A DNA stretch of 64,000 bases, from positions 1,507,501-1,571,500 of the forward strand of contig SMSO01000005.1 in the NCBI GenBank assembly GCA_004764695.1, in the 5' to 3' direction. The position numbers and the translations under genes are program-made. Below are positions 53,218 to 62,587 of the stretch, one piece after another (within the stretch, counting starts at the first letter, position 1; each line of letters opens with the position of its first letter). The notes below the pieces were generated by a model. It saw only the letters and a list, made by a program, of their open reading frames with translations. It ran no database searches and was not told the DNA's origin. Origin of the DNA: Schizochytrium sp. TIO01. Its lineage: Eukaryota > Sar > Bigyra > Thraustochytrida > Thraustochytriidae.

Positions 53218-53586
53218 CGTGGCAACTCTTGCTCGCGAAGGCGACCCATGAGAATCAGCTCGAGCAATCTTTTAGAAGTTGGCACTGGACGCATGGGTGT
53301 TCCCAAACCTGCTCACTAATTCCAAGTGGGCAACTCGAACGGAGGTAATTGACGTATGAGAATGTTTGCAGGAGAAGACTTTGAAGGTGGGTTGGTGCGG
53401 GTGACAATAGTTAAGTCGTAGACTATATTTACTGAATAAAAGAAACCCCTTTCGTTGAGGGAAACGCGAGTACAGTGCTGATACAGTGCTGGCAGCGTGA
53501 AGTAGTCTGCAAGCGCAATTCCTTTCATGTGAGAACTGTGACCGCACTGGACCACGTGCAATATCGTGGGGCGCTTGCATATTCCA

Positions 53587-54267
53587 TCAAAAGTATAGCG
53601 GAGGTGTGGAAGTCCGTTTATCATCAAGTGACCCATGAGAATCAAAGTTGAGTGAGCCTTTGATGTTGTTTGTTATAGAAGAAGTGCATACCTTCTCTGA
53701 CTAGTTGTCCAGGGTGTACTCCAGGTTGGGAACACAAATCACGATGATAGATTTTCGTGACTAGCAGAAGTAAGATTTACAAGGCACTCCTACGTTGCAC
53801 ATGAGACTGTTATTTACGTAATTCCAAAAGCTCTTCCAGTAGAGACTTTGTGCACATGCGTCCGCGAGCATATGACCTATGGGAATACCATATTTTAGAG
53901 CGCCACCCACTAGATTACTTCAAACAATTAACCTGGAGGGATCTTTTCACTTTTAATATTAGCCATACTTTGAGCATTTGATCAATCAATAGAAGACTTG
54001 TCGAGGGACCTATTCTTGCACTTTCTTTAGACGAAAGAGCCTTCTCATACTGGAATTGTCAGACCTAAGTTAATAAAGTGAGTTGATGTCCAACTGAAAA
54101 TTCACATGAATAAGACTGTTGTACCGAAGAAAAGATACCGAAGTTTTGGTACTCTTCCTTTCACACCCTGTTTTCAACTATTGAATATTTCGTGCAAGTA
54201 CCTCTAGCTAGGGGCAGTACTCTAAAACAATCCCAGACCGCTTGCAGCTGTAGTCCCATTCTGCCAT
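53587..54267 (-). CDS. Putative spliced gene, unknown function
   Basis: The ATG at 54267 begins MAEWDYSCKRSG. Well-phased downstream exons are 53909-53818 (SHRSYARGRMCTKSLLEELL), 53760-53692 (TKIYHRDLCSQPGVHPGQLV) and 53657-53587 (SLNFDSHGSLDDKRTSTPPL, TGA). They are separated by GT-AG introns of 57 and 34 nt. Phases 1 and 1 close exactly. Between 54.2 and 53.9 kb further coding-like pieces (MRRLFRLKKVQE) probably form middle exons, not resolved. The 34-nt intron is unusually short and weakens the last junction. No family is recognised. Confidence 0.4.
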
Positions 54268-55552
54268 CTTATCTATTGCTCGCCTCTTAGTAATCTCAAA
54301 TGAAGCTTACAGTCACTACCCCGAAAGCCAACATGGTTGGCTGTTACGCTGAGGATCGTTAATTTGCATGAGTTTGGTCCTGTCTCCGTACTCCTGAAAC
54401 ATTCCTCATGCATATGTTGCATAAAACGTTTCCATTAATTCTTACTTGTGCACTCACTCCAGTCCTGCTGTAATCGCAGTGCTGACGACCATAACACCTT
54501 TGTGATAGGGGTGTTCAATTTTCCATCCTTTGCTTCTTTTCCAGTATCACAACGTCTTCTTCATTTTACAACCCCACCCTGCTAGCACAATCCTCCAACG
54601 TCAACTCCTCAAGCTCTACTTCGCGCCTCGACAACCCCTCCACTGCATTTACTCCTCTCTAAGGTTCTCGCAAGAAACAGGAACGGCGCTCCAAATGTCC
54701 CAAGTTCTGCCTTCGCGTAACCGCACTATTATAGCGTGAATAGGAGTAGGAGACCATCATGCCTACATCAGCTCCGTTCTCAACTCCTTCGTCATTTCAT
54801 TAGAGCGACGACATTGAGGTCCAAACCATTGGGCTAGAGCTTGGCCAAGGGTGCTAAATTAAGTAACTAACAACAACCTTCTCTAGCGTTGGTTGAGCTA
54901 GAAGAACCTCCGTTGGAGTTCTCAAGCTTAAGACTTTTGTTCATTTCTGTCCTAATATAGTTCGCCTGGAATAATAAGAAGGCTCATAATACATATACTA
55001 GCAGAGAACGAAAAGAACAGAACAAGTTTGGTCGTTTAACTTCGTGTGATGAAGCAATATGAAGCAGACCACTTTTACTTTTTTCCCAAGGCCGCGTACG
55101 AAGCCTCCGCGCTATCGCAAGAACCAGAAGGGCCGTGCTTCCTGGGCCGCGTCAGCCACGCCACAGCTGCCCCCTTTACCTCAAACCTGCCCTCTCGAAG
55201 ACGCTTCGAGCCTGCAACCACAGGCATCTCCACGCATCGGGCAACTCTCACCAGCACTGCTCTCAAAGACAAGCTAGCTAGCTAGCTAGCTAGCCCGCTA
55301 GCTGCGTAACCTCTTAGAACGAAGTGACTCGAAGCAGACGTGAACAGATAAGCATAGGTCCTATGCATTGACGTGAAGAACGTCTATATTTGGGATTTTA
55401 AAGATCTGATTACAGTTGCCAAAACAAGCGGATTTTGAGAGTGAATTCTTTTAGGTCGGGGAAAGAAACTCGTCTTGCACATTACTTCCTTGATCGAGAC
55501 TGGCAAGAAGCTCTGAAAACAACGTGTGATTGGCCGCACGGTATAAGTCAGA
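54268..55552. other. Intergenic with weak coding-like stretches
   Basis: After a pyrimidine-rich TTCTTTTCCAG acceptor-like site at about 54542, a plus-strand frame reads SSFYNPTLLAQSSNVNSSSS. The frame at 55059-55277 (MKQTTFTFFPRPRTKPPRYR) is proline-rich and stops in a (TAGC)n tract at about 55271-55296. Neither is assignable. Confidence 0.3.
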
Positions 55553-56509
55553 ATGGATAATTCCAAGCACATTAGCTCTTCGAGCTCTACCTCAGAATCT
55601 GCAAAAGAAGAAGTAGCCACGAAGTCCCCTGAAATTGAGGATCATGGTCAAAAAGAAGAAACACAGCTGGTATACGCGAGCGAAGAACTCGGAAGGTGTG
55701 CTCGAGAGCTTGTGAAAGCATTAGATGAGATGAAGGGCCGTGTGGAGATCGAGAAACTTGCAACTCAGGAGGGCCTGAGCGCAGACACCACAACGCTTGC
55801 TGCCCGCTATCTTGAGAAACTTGGTCTCGTCAACGTCACCTGGGACTCTGACCTGGACTCTGCTGTTGCAGAGCTTAGCGAAACCTTTTTGAGCGATGCT
55901 GAGTCAGGCCCAAGCCCAAGCCACGCACAATCAAGTCTACAATTTCTCGCCGCAAGGGTCGGCATCGAAGACGCAAAAGTTGAACTTCAGATGCTTACGG
56001 AGGTAGTAGAGGTTCTTAAACAAGTCGTTCTTGCCTCGGTCGAATCTGCTGGTGTAAATAATTTGTACGTCACACCAGAAGACTTAGCAGATGCTGCACG
56101 CCCGGAGAGCCCAAACGACCAAGTTATTGTGGTTCGTGGGCCCAAAAGCGCCAAGCTTAGTGTGGAAAAGCTTGATGACAACAAGACAATGCAATTAAAC
56201 TTTAAGAGCCCTGATAGTGAAAGTACTCCCATGTCTGCTTACCTCCTGCAAAAAACTGGTCTTCTAGCAATTGGGGAATCATTAACTGACAGCCCTGAGT
56301 CGTTGCAGCAGAACTATCCGGATAACCATAAAAGAGAATATGCGCCGAGTCTTGCTGCTCAATCTACAGATGAGCAGGAAGAGACAAAGTGTGATGTCGA
56401 CGATGAGTCTCTCGCAGATATCAAATGCTCTAAGCGCCCACCTCTTCGTGCAATCACAGAGGGGGTCTCCCCTTCTAGGAAAAAAAGCAAAACGCTCCTG
56501 CAAGCATAA
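55553..56509 (+). CDS. Unknown acidic protein with winged-helix-like N-terminal segment
   Basis: An intact frame of 318 residues from the ATG at 55553. After a Ser/Glu-rich leader, residues about 50-95 (EELGRCARELVKALDEMKGR, then EIEKLATQEGLSADTTTLAA and YLEKLGLVNV) follow the helix-turn-helix and wing spacing of small winged-helix domains. The centre has amphipathic helices (DAKVELQMLTEVVEVLKQVV). The C terminus is Ser/Lys-rich and nuclear-looking (SPSRKKSKTLLQA). I do not recognise the family. It converges with the Sfi1-like gene, and the two are separated by about 420 nt of AT-rich DNA that includes an (AT)n run near 56782. Confidence 0.6.
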   Translation: MDNSKHISSSSSTSESAKEEVATKSPEIEDHGQKEETQLVYASEELGRCARELVKALDEMKGRVEIEKLATQEGLSADTTTLAARYLEKLGLVNVTWDSDLDSAVAELSETFLSDAESGPSPSHAQSSLQFLAARVGIEDAKVELQMLTEVVEVLKQVVLASVESAGVNNLYVTPEDLADAARPESPNDQVIVVRGPKSAKLSVEKLDDNKTMQLNFKSPDSESTPMSAYLLQKTGLLAIGESLTDSPESLQQNYPDNHKREYAPSLAAQSTDEQEETKCDVDDESLADIKCSKRPPLRAITEGVSPSRKKSKTLLQA

Positions 56510-56928
56510 TCTATGCTACATCTCTTTCTAACTTTTGTATACAAGCTTTTACCAACGTGCCGAACTATACTGTTAGCCATTATCCATTGTAACATTTTAA
56601 GAAGTCAGTATTTGTGCGTCTATATATATTAGCTCCTCTTTTACAATGACAAATTCTGTATCTGTTGTCATGAACTTATTAAGAATCAAACATATAGACT
56701 CGGAGAGACTCGTTCTTTCCTCAGAGAGCTGCATACTGCACCTATGGTTAGTTGGACCTCTTCATTCTCTACCTCGAAGAAATATATATATATATATTAT
56801 TTATTAAGGTGCAAAGAGCGTTGTATTTACTTAACTGTTAGGAAGTATGCTGGTTGATGTTTTCTTAGTTGAGCGCATGAAACAATGAGCTCGGCCGGTG
56901 TGAACTCACTCAAACAATTGTTTTTTTT

Positions 56929-59856
56929 TTAATTCAAATAGCTTCCTGCACAGATTCGAGCCCATTCACGCAAACATCGCTGCAGAAGCTTAACAATGTA
57001 ATGCAATCTAGCGCCTCGATTTTGAAGCGCTATAGCTCGGATCTCAGCGCATACGCGTCGTTTTTGACGCCGAACGATTCTGAGCATTATCTTCAATCGT
57101 TGTTGCTCATCATGAATATCAACAGAGGAGCATTCGCCTATATATTTTACCCGGCGAGCCAGATTGGAAAACTCAAGGTAGTGAGAAGGCGCTGTTTGAC
57201 CTGGAAATGTCTCACATCTGGTTTTGCGCTTGTTAGCTCGTTGCAATGAAGCTGCATGCTGCCAGGCTTTGAAAATCTCACGTTTGTGTTGAAGTGCTGC
57301 TGCTGTTTGTCGCTCGAATTGAAGTTCGAGAGTAGCTAAACGCCACCGACAAAGATACTTGTGCTTGCATGCACGATTGAGCTGTTGACCACGAACAATT
57401 CTTTGCCATTGTTTGAACAACCCTTTTAGTTGGAAAGCTTTTACTTGGTAACCCTGTCTTCGAATTTTGTCCCTCACAAGTAACTGCCAGTGCTCAAACT
57501 TTTTCGACAACTCAATTCTCTCTTTTGCTCGCTGGGCGACATAGCCATGCCACATGTGCAAGTAGTACTTTTGTTCAATTTGACGTCGGATAGACTGCGC
57601 AAATTCAAGCATTGTCCGAGCCAACAACGAACTTTGCAAGGCACAAGCGATTCTATGCCATCGGCAAGTATACTTTTTCACATTTGCAGCAAGGTTCCTC
57701 CACACCGAGAAAGAAGTCTTCTTAAGCAGTCTTTCCCCCATACTCACATGAGATGCTTTGCGCCAGATCTTGAATATTTGACGACATAATTTCTTCGCTC
57801 GTTTTTTCTTCCGGTTCATTTTAGCAGCGTTTCGTGAAAATGCTCTCAGAACTCTCTTCAGTTTTGCCTGACGGAAAGCATTGGCCATGCACTGGCAAAG
57901 ACTTTCAAAGCTTTCTCTCTTTTCTTTTTGAGCTATGCAAAATCCTCTGAATTCTAGGAAAAGTTCACGTATATGTCTAGCTTGAGCTCTTGAAGTAAGT
58001 TTTCTGTAGTTATTGTACAAAGAAGCAAATGAAGTTGTTTGTTTCCGGCCACAGAAGCAACGCCATCGATTGAACGCATCGAATTTATAGGTATCAATCA
58101 CGTGGGTTGTCCATTTTATAATGCTCCAACGCAATAATAGTCGCTCTTGCATTTGACCAAGACACTCAGCCTGCATACATCTCAGGTATACTCGATCGCT
58201 TGCATACTCTCCCAGTGCTTCGAATGAAGCAAGTAAAACTCTAGTTTTCCGTTTCTGGACAATTTTTTGCAGATTTGTCCACCTGTGACTCCACTCTCTA
58301 AACTGAAGTCTAGCAGTACGCTTTTGCCAGATTCGGAAAGCTTGCGACATTTGTGCACTATTTCTTATAAGCTGATGCCAAGCAGTAAACGAATTCCTTC
58401 GATAGACACTTTGAGACGCCTTTCGTAGAGCAAACAAAAGATCTTCAGCTTTTTTCTGGTTTGTGACTAGTTTGAGCCATACTTCAAAGACATATCGATA
58501 TACACGCCTCTGAGAGCAAACTATAATAGAGTTTAGAGTGTGCTTTAAGGTCTGAATATGAGAACCGTATAATCTAATTTTTTCAAAAGCGTATCTGAGG
58601 TATAGCCTCTGGTGAAGTTCAACTATACGCTTTATGCGTTTCTGTAAAAGCTTTGAAACAGATCTCCATATGTAGAAACTTCTCTGGATTGCACTCTTCT
58701 GCATCAAAGAGACTTCAATGGTTACAAATGCTTGTTTGATGCGATGCTGATGTCGAGTATATATATGCCACGAAGTTATAATACGACGTAATAAAAGTCT
58801 TTGCTTTATACATCGTTTTAATCCCTGGAAAGAGAGGCTTTTACATGATCGTTGCCACATGACTTGCCCCTTCCATGCTGTCAAAATTGTGTACTTCAAT
58901 TGTAATAATTGAGCAGATCTGCGACGAGCAGCATGAACTGCATGATCCGATATCCGTGCCTTCAAAAAAACGCGCTGCCAAAGCTGCCAGAAAAAGAGTC
59001 GTTGCTGAGTCACTTCTTGTGTATACTCTTTCCAAGATAGTAAGGTCAGTCGAGCTTGCTTAATCTGATTTCTCTTCTTCATGGTCTCATATCGAGTTAT
59101 TAAGCGCCACACACAATAAAAGTGGCGCTGAATGGACCGCTGCTCTTTCCAGTCCAAGAGGGCCCGGAACGCTTTGTCTTTGACTTTCCACTCATGAACA
59201 TGTCGCGCCAAGAGGGCCTGGGGAGAACTCGAACTACTTACTTCAGCAGATAGAGCAACCGATAGCAGAGCTGGCACGTTACGGCGATTCTCCATGGCGG
59301 TCTCAATTATACCCTTGCGACGGGGAGGCGTAGTAGCAGTTAAACCCTTCAAGAAGAATTTTACCTGGTGCAACTCCTGCTGTCGCTGCTGTTGTGAAAT
59401 ATTTGGGTGTTTTGGTTGATGGAGTTTTTGTGAATGATACCTACTGCAGAAGTCGCTTTCAAGATAATTTTCCTCATGATGTTCGAGCTTTGCTAATAAA
59501 TTCAAGGTTTTTCCCTGTTTAGGATTCAAGCTTTCTTCAGGTTTCCTGCTTTGCAACGCCAATGTTGGTGCACGCCTTCTCAGATGACTAACGTTCGAAG
59601 CGTTGCTGTTGTTTTCAGATCCTGAACTTCTACCGTTAGTGCTCCCGCTATTTTCTTTGCCAAGTGAGCTCGCCTGGCTAGAGGCTGTGCGCTCGAGAGC
59701 CTTCTTCGCTTTGATCTTTTTTTGCACGATCTTGATTTGTTGCCTTCGTGCCACCTCTTTTCGTAAGGCCTTCGATTTACTAGATCCCACTTGAGCTCCA
59801 GTGCTTTGGCCTGTCATTGAAGCAGTCAACGCATCCATGTCTCGGAAGTTCATCAT
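56929..59856 (-). CDS. Sfi1-like centrin-binding repeat protein
   Basis: The first ATG in frame is at 59856, giving 975 residues. After a basic, Ser-rich leader of about 200 residues, the protein is almost entirely helical repeats of about 30-35 residues with a conserved aromatic W and basic flanks. Examples are FRALLDWKEQRSIQRHFYCV, ARLTLLSWKEYTQEVTQQR, YAFEKIRLYGSHIQTLKHTL, AFRIWQKRTARLQFREWSHR and LKGLFKQWQRIVRG. This is the pattern of Sfi1 repeats, each binding one centrin at the half-bridge, centriole or basal-body root. I count well over fifteen candidate repeats. The length is close to yeast Sfi1. The frame is intact without introns. It shares a divergent promoter of about 760 nt with RMI1. 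Confidence 0.78.
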   Translation of the reverse strand: MMNFRDMDALTASMTGQSTGAQVGSSKSKALRKEVARRQQIKIVQKKIKAKKALERTASSQASSLGKENSGSTNGRSSGSENNSNASNVSHLRRRAPTLALQSRKPEESLNPKQGKTLNLLAKLEHHEENYLESDFCSRYHSQKLHQPKHPNISQQQRQQELHQVKFFLKGLTATTPPRRKGIIETAMENRRNVPALLSVALSAEVSSSSSPQALLARHVHEWKVKDKAFRALLDWKEQRSIQRHFYCVWRLITRYETMKKRNQIKQARLTLLSWKEYTQEVTQQRLFFWQLWQRVFLKARISDHAVHAARRRSAQLLQLKYTILTAWKGQVMWQRSCKSLSFQGLKRCIKQRLLLRRIITSWHIYTRHQHRIKQAFVTIEVSLMQKSAIQRSFYIWRSVSKLLQKRIKRIVELHQRLYLRYAFEKIRLYGSHIQTLKHTLNSIIVCSQRRVYRYVFEVWLKLVTNQKKAEDLLFALRKASQSVYRRNSFTAWHQLIRNSAQMSQAFRIWQKRTARLQFREWSHRWTNLQKIVQKRKTRVLLASFEALGEYASDRVYLRCMQAECLGQMQERLLLRWSIIKWTTHVIDTYKFDAFNRWRCFCGRKQTTSFASLYNNYRKLTSRAQARHIRELFLEFRGFCIAQKEKRESFESLCQCMANAFRQAKLKRVLRAFSRNAAKMNRKKKRAKKLCRQIFKIWRKASHVSMGERLLKKTSFSVWRNLAANVKKYTCRWHRIACALQSSLLARTMLEFAQSIRRQIEQKYYLHMWHGYVAQRAKERIELSKKFEHWQLLVRDKIRRQGYQVKAFQLKGLFKQWQRIVRGQQLNRACKHKYLCRWRLATLELQFERQTAAALQHKREIFKAWQHAASLQRANKRKTRCETFPGQTAPSHYLEFSNLARRVKYIGECSSVDIHDEQQRLKIMLRIVRRQKRRVCAEIRAIALQNRGARLHYIVKLLQRCLREWARICAGSYLN

Positions 59857-60618
59857 CACAACACGATTCTCCACTGAATTAACTTCATGCAACACTACGA
59901 TGCCTTATAGCCACCACTTTGGCTACACCAATGACGTTCTGATGGGCATGAATTGCTGTACTCATCTCTTGTAGTGCTCTTCACCAATCTAGACCCAGTA
60001 ATAGTAGGGTACGACATAGATAAGTACCTATTAATAGATAGGAAAATTACCGGACAAACTTAACTTGCACTTCTGGGCTCCTGAAGCTTTATAAACTAGT
60101 AGGATTTTGCGTATCACCTCGCTTAAGCTAGCAACTCGATTTCGTAGACGGCACATTGACCAAGCGAGAAACGAGGAGGGTTTTGCGGGATCGTATTCTT
60201 GCAATTCACTCTCGCGCACGATTTATTTTTGGCACCTTCGTCGAAAAATAAAAGAAGAAAGAAAGAAAGGAAGAGAGCGAGAGAAAAAAGAAATAAAAAG
60301 AAATAAAAAGAACGAGTGAATGGACGAGTAAATGCACGAACGATGAGAGCATACCAAGATCACGGTACGCGTCGCCCGTAGAGTCGCGCGAGGAACTCCA
60401 TTGAGGTGCTTAATTTGCTTTCCCTTTGCAAACTATTTTCAACTCTTCCACGAGCCAGGAAAGCTACCGACGTCAAGGTTAGTAGGTTAACGTAAGGCTT
60501 GCTCGCGAGATCAAACCACCACGGAACGCGAACCTTGTTGGACGACCTTGTTGGGGGTGGAAGGGGCTTCAAACCAAACTTGTTGTACACTGCGGTAGTC
60601 TGATCTGAGGCTGTGCAA
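59857..60618. other. Divergent promoter region between the Sfi1-like gene and RMI1
   Basis: Contains an A/G-rich tract at about 60247-60310 (AAGAAAGAAAGG type). No coding frame is supported. Confidence 0.5.
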
Positions 60619-62004
60619 ATGGTTGAAGTTGTGACTCTCGATGCCGACGACAGCCCCGAAGAAAACGTTCCAGAGGTTGAAAAGTTGCAGTGTGGACTTC
60701 TTCTGAGAGAACGCTGGCTTAAAGCCTCAAGTTTCACAGGTGAAGATGCTATACTTGAGAGGCTTTTGGACGCAGATTTGAGGGCAGCAAGTAGCGGATC
60801 TACGTTGCCTGCTGATATGGTAGGACTACACAACGTTACTCTTTCAGGCAATGTTCTTCTTCAGGTTGTATCCGCTTCAGATGTTGCGGCATCGAAACGA
60901 TCCTTGGAAAAGTCACGAATAGCACTTGAAGAAGAAGAAGATGGTGAAAATGGTGATGGGAATCCGGGTCAACAGAAAAAGAACGGACAGCCAGCGATGC
61001 CGACCCCTAAACGGCTTTTAAAGATTGACTTTACGGACGGCAAAAATAGATTTATTGGCATTGAACACAGGCGTATCGAAGCGCTTCAAGGTTATCCTGG
61101 AGAGAAAGTGTTGCTCAAAGAGATTCCCATACGCAGAGGTATCATGTTGTTAAGCCCGGATAACCTTGTTGTGTTGGGCGGCAAAGATTTTCGCGAGCGC
61201 AAAGCCTCCTCGTCATCGTCTTTGGCTGCAGCAATGCAACCACAACAAAAAATTAACCCTCAAATTCAGCCAGCATCGAAGCACCCACAACAACAGGGAA
61301 ATAACACGATTGGGTGCGTTCAGTCAGGAAATCAGGCTATGCATTCAAGCACGCTCAAGTCAAGGACGCCGAGTCCAGTTCCACCTGCAACACGAACTCC
61401 ATCGCCACTTCCACCAAAACCTGCAGAAACAAAACCAGCTCCAAATGCTTCCCTTGCTCGGTCAAGCTCGTCACAGAGTCAATCTTCGACTTCTACTAAC
61501 TCGACACAAGGAAACCGACCTTCCCCTGCTCAGCATGCACCACGATTTGTAGCAAGGCCAATTCAAAGCGCGCCGGCGACGAAGATGTTCGCGTACCTTG
61601 AAGACATCAGTATTGGAGACAGCGCAGTTGTGAAAGGTTTTGTCTCTGGTATTAGCAAATTCACCATCAGTACTGACGAATGCTCATTACTCCTCGAAAT
61701 CGGTGATGGAAAATCCGTCAGAGAGGTTTCTGTATCTCACACTCCTTTGGAACATCTTTTGCAGTTACCCATAGCAGAAATTCAGGTAATGAAGCGGACG
61801 CAGCGACAGAGCTATAAAGCACACATGGCTAAAGCAAGCGAGCGAATTCGTGCTTTTGAAGGTCTGTTCAGAATTGAATGTAATTCCTCCGGTGATGGAG
61901 GGTCCAGATATGCCCTTCTTGGCGTTGAAAACGAAAGAGCTTCTGAGTATACGCAATATCTTTTAAGTTCGATGCAACAAAAGTATGGCACTCGCTCAAC
62001 TTGA
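60619..62004 (+). CDS. RMI1: RecQ-mediated genome instability protein 1 (RMI1)
   Basis: Partner of topoisomerase III and a RecQ helicase in dissolving double Holliday junctions. 461 residues from the ATG at 60619 (MVEVVTLDADD). The N-terminal domain shows LLRERWLKASSFTGEDAILE (helical DUF1767-like start), NVLLQVVSASDVAASKRSLE, and OB-fold strands KIDFTDGKNRFIGIEHRRI and GEKVLLKEIPIRRGIMLLSP. A low-complexity Ser/Pro/Gln linker runs from about residue 205 to 315. The C-terminal OB-like domain begins MFAYLEDISIGDSAVVKGFV and includes VSGISKFTISTDECSLLLEI. Keeping the C-terminal domain, missing from yeast RMI1, matches plant and animal proteins. It ends in TGA and converges with DPM2. Confidence 0.87.
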   Translation: MVEVVTLDADDSPEENVPEVEKLQCGLLLRERWLKASSFTGEDAILERLLDADLRAASSGSTLPADMVGLHNVTLSGNVLLQVVSASDVAASKRSLEKSRIALEEEEDGENGDGNPGQQKKNGQPAMPTPKRLLKIDFTDGKNRFIGIEHRRIEALQGYPGEKVLLKEIPIRRGIMLLSPDNLVVLGGKDFRERKASSSSSLAAAMQPQQKINPQIQPASKHPQQQGNNTIGCVQSGNQAMHSSTLKSRTPSPVPPATRTPSPLPPKPAETKPAPNASLARSSSSQSQSSTSTNSTQGNRPSPAQHAPRFVARPIQSAPATKMFAYLEDISIGDSAVVKGFVSGISKFTISTDECSLLLEIGDGKSVREVSVSHTPLEHLLQLPIAEIQVMKRTQRQSYKAHMAKASERIRAFEGLFRIECNSSGDGGSRYALLGVENERASEYTQYLLSSMQQKYGTRST

Positions 62005-62136
62005 AGGAAAACCTACCTAGTTTTTTTGTATTATCTTCACTGGAAGTCATGGCATTTAGATGCTTTGCATGGCACAACAGTGTATGACTGTAATTTATAA
62101 TGAATGAGCGTGTGTTTACTTTTGTGACGGTGCATG

Positions 62137-62587
62137 TCAATCACTTTTACTTCTCCCATGGCCCTTGCGCAGAAAGTGAAGGCCTGCAAGAATTGCTGCA
62201 CTGGAAAATGCCACCGTTAGTGCAAGCGACGGGAGCATAATCGCATAAATGTGAGGTGGGAAAAGTCTATGGATGGGATGATCTTTTCCAGCAAGAGGCT
62301 ACTTGTTCATCAAAAGAGTTAGTTTGCCAGTTAATTTGCTCTTGTCTTGACCTAATGCTTGATTTAGTCTTGATATCCATTTGAGCATCTATGACACTTG
62401 CTTCCTCTCGCTAGCTTGACAACTCTGAAAGAGAAAAGTCGAGGAGTGGGCCACCGTCACGGTCAACTTATCCAAAGGATCGTGCTCGGACAGAACTTAC
62501 CACAACTAAAGCCCATGTTGCATAGAAGGCAAAGAAAGCTGCAACAGTGAAACCAAGAGCTCGAAACGGCGATGTATGTGCTTCCAT
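62137..62587 (-). CDS. DPM2: Dolichol-phosphate mannosyltransferase subunit 2 (DPM2)
   Basis: Small ER membrane subunit that stabilises dolichol-phosphate mannose synthase and is shared with GPI-anchor enzymes. Exon 1 (62587-62501) encodes MEAHTSPFRALGFTVAAFFA and ends ATWALVV at a GTAAGT donor. Exon 2 (62298-62137) continues in phase 0 with PLAGKDHPIHRLFPPHIYA and a second hydrophobic helix (LPSLALTVAFSSAAILAGL), then HFLRKGHGRSKSD and TGA. The intron is 202 nt. The 82 residues and the two-helix layout match DPM2 (about 84 residues). The junction region aligns without gaps to the family's W.ILLPF....H.IHKYFLPR.YA block. Both exons are too short to stand out alone. Confidence 0.85.

Larger units (their letters stand above)
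50128..53586. other. Repeat-rich intergenic region, 3.5 kb
   Basis: Upstream of the TDO fusion. GC-rich stretches alternate with A/T runs and generate many overlapping open frames on both strands, none with a domain. The longest minus-strand frame, 52435-52902, starts with an ATG and gives 155 residues rich in Arg/Ser (SPLRSLADQIRDRWRGLKG); it could be real but nothing supports it. A minus-strand frame at 53316-53645 contains HVVQCGHSSH, which recalls a RING fragment but lacks the other ligands. Confidence 0.35.

Noticed and set aside
53316-53645. Minus-strand frame with HVVQCGHSSH suggesting a RING/CHY zinc finger
   Set aside because: The remaining Cys ligands are missing, and a phase-matched spliced model uses a different frame over the same bases.
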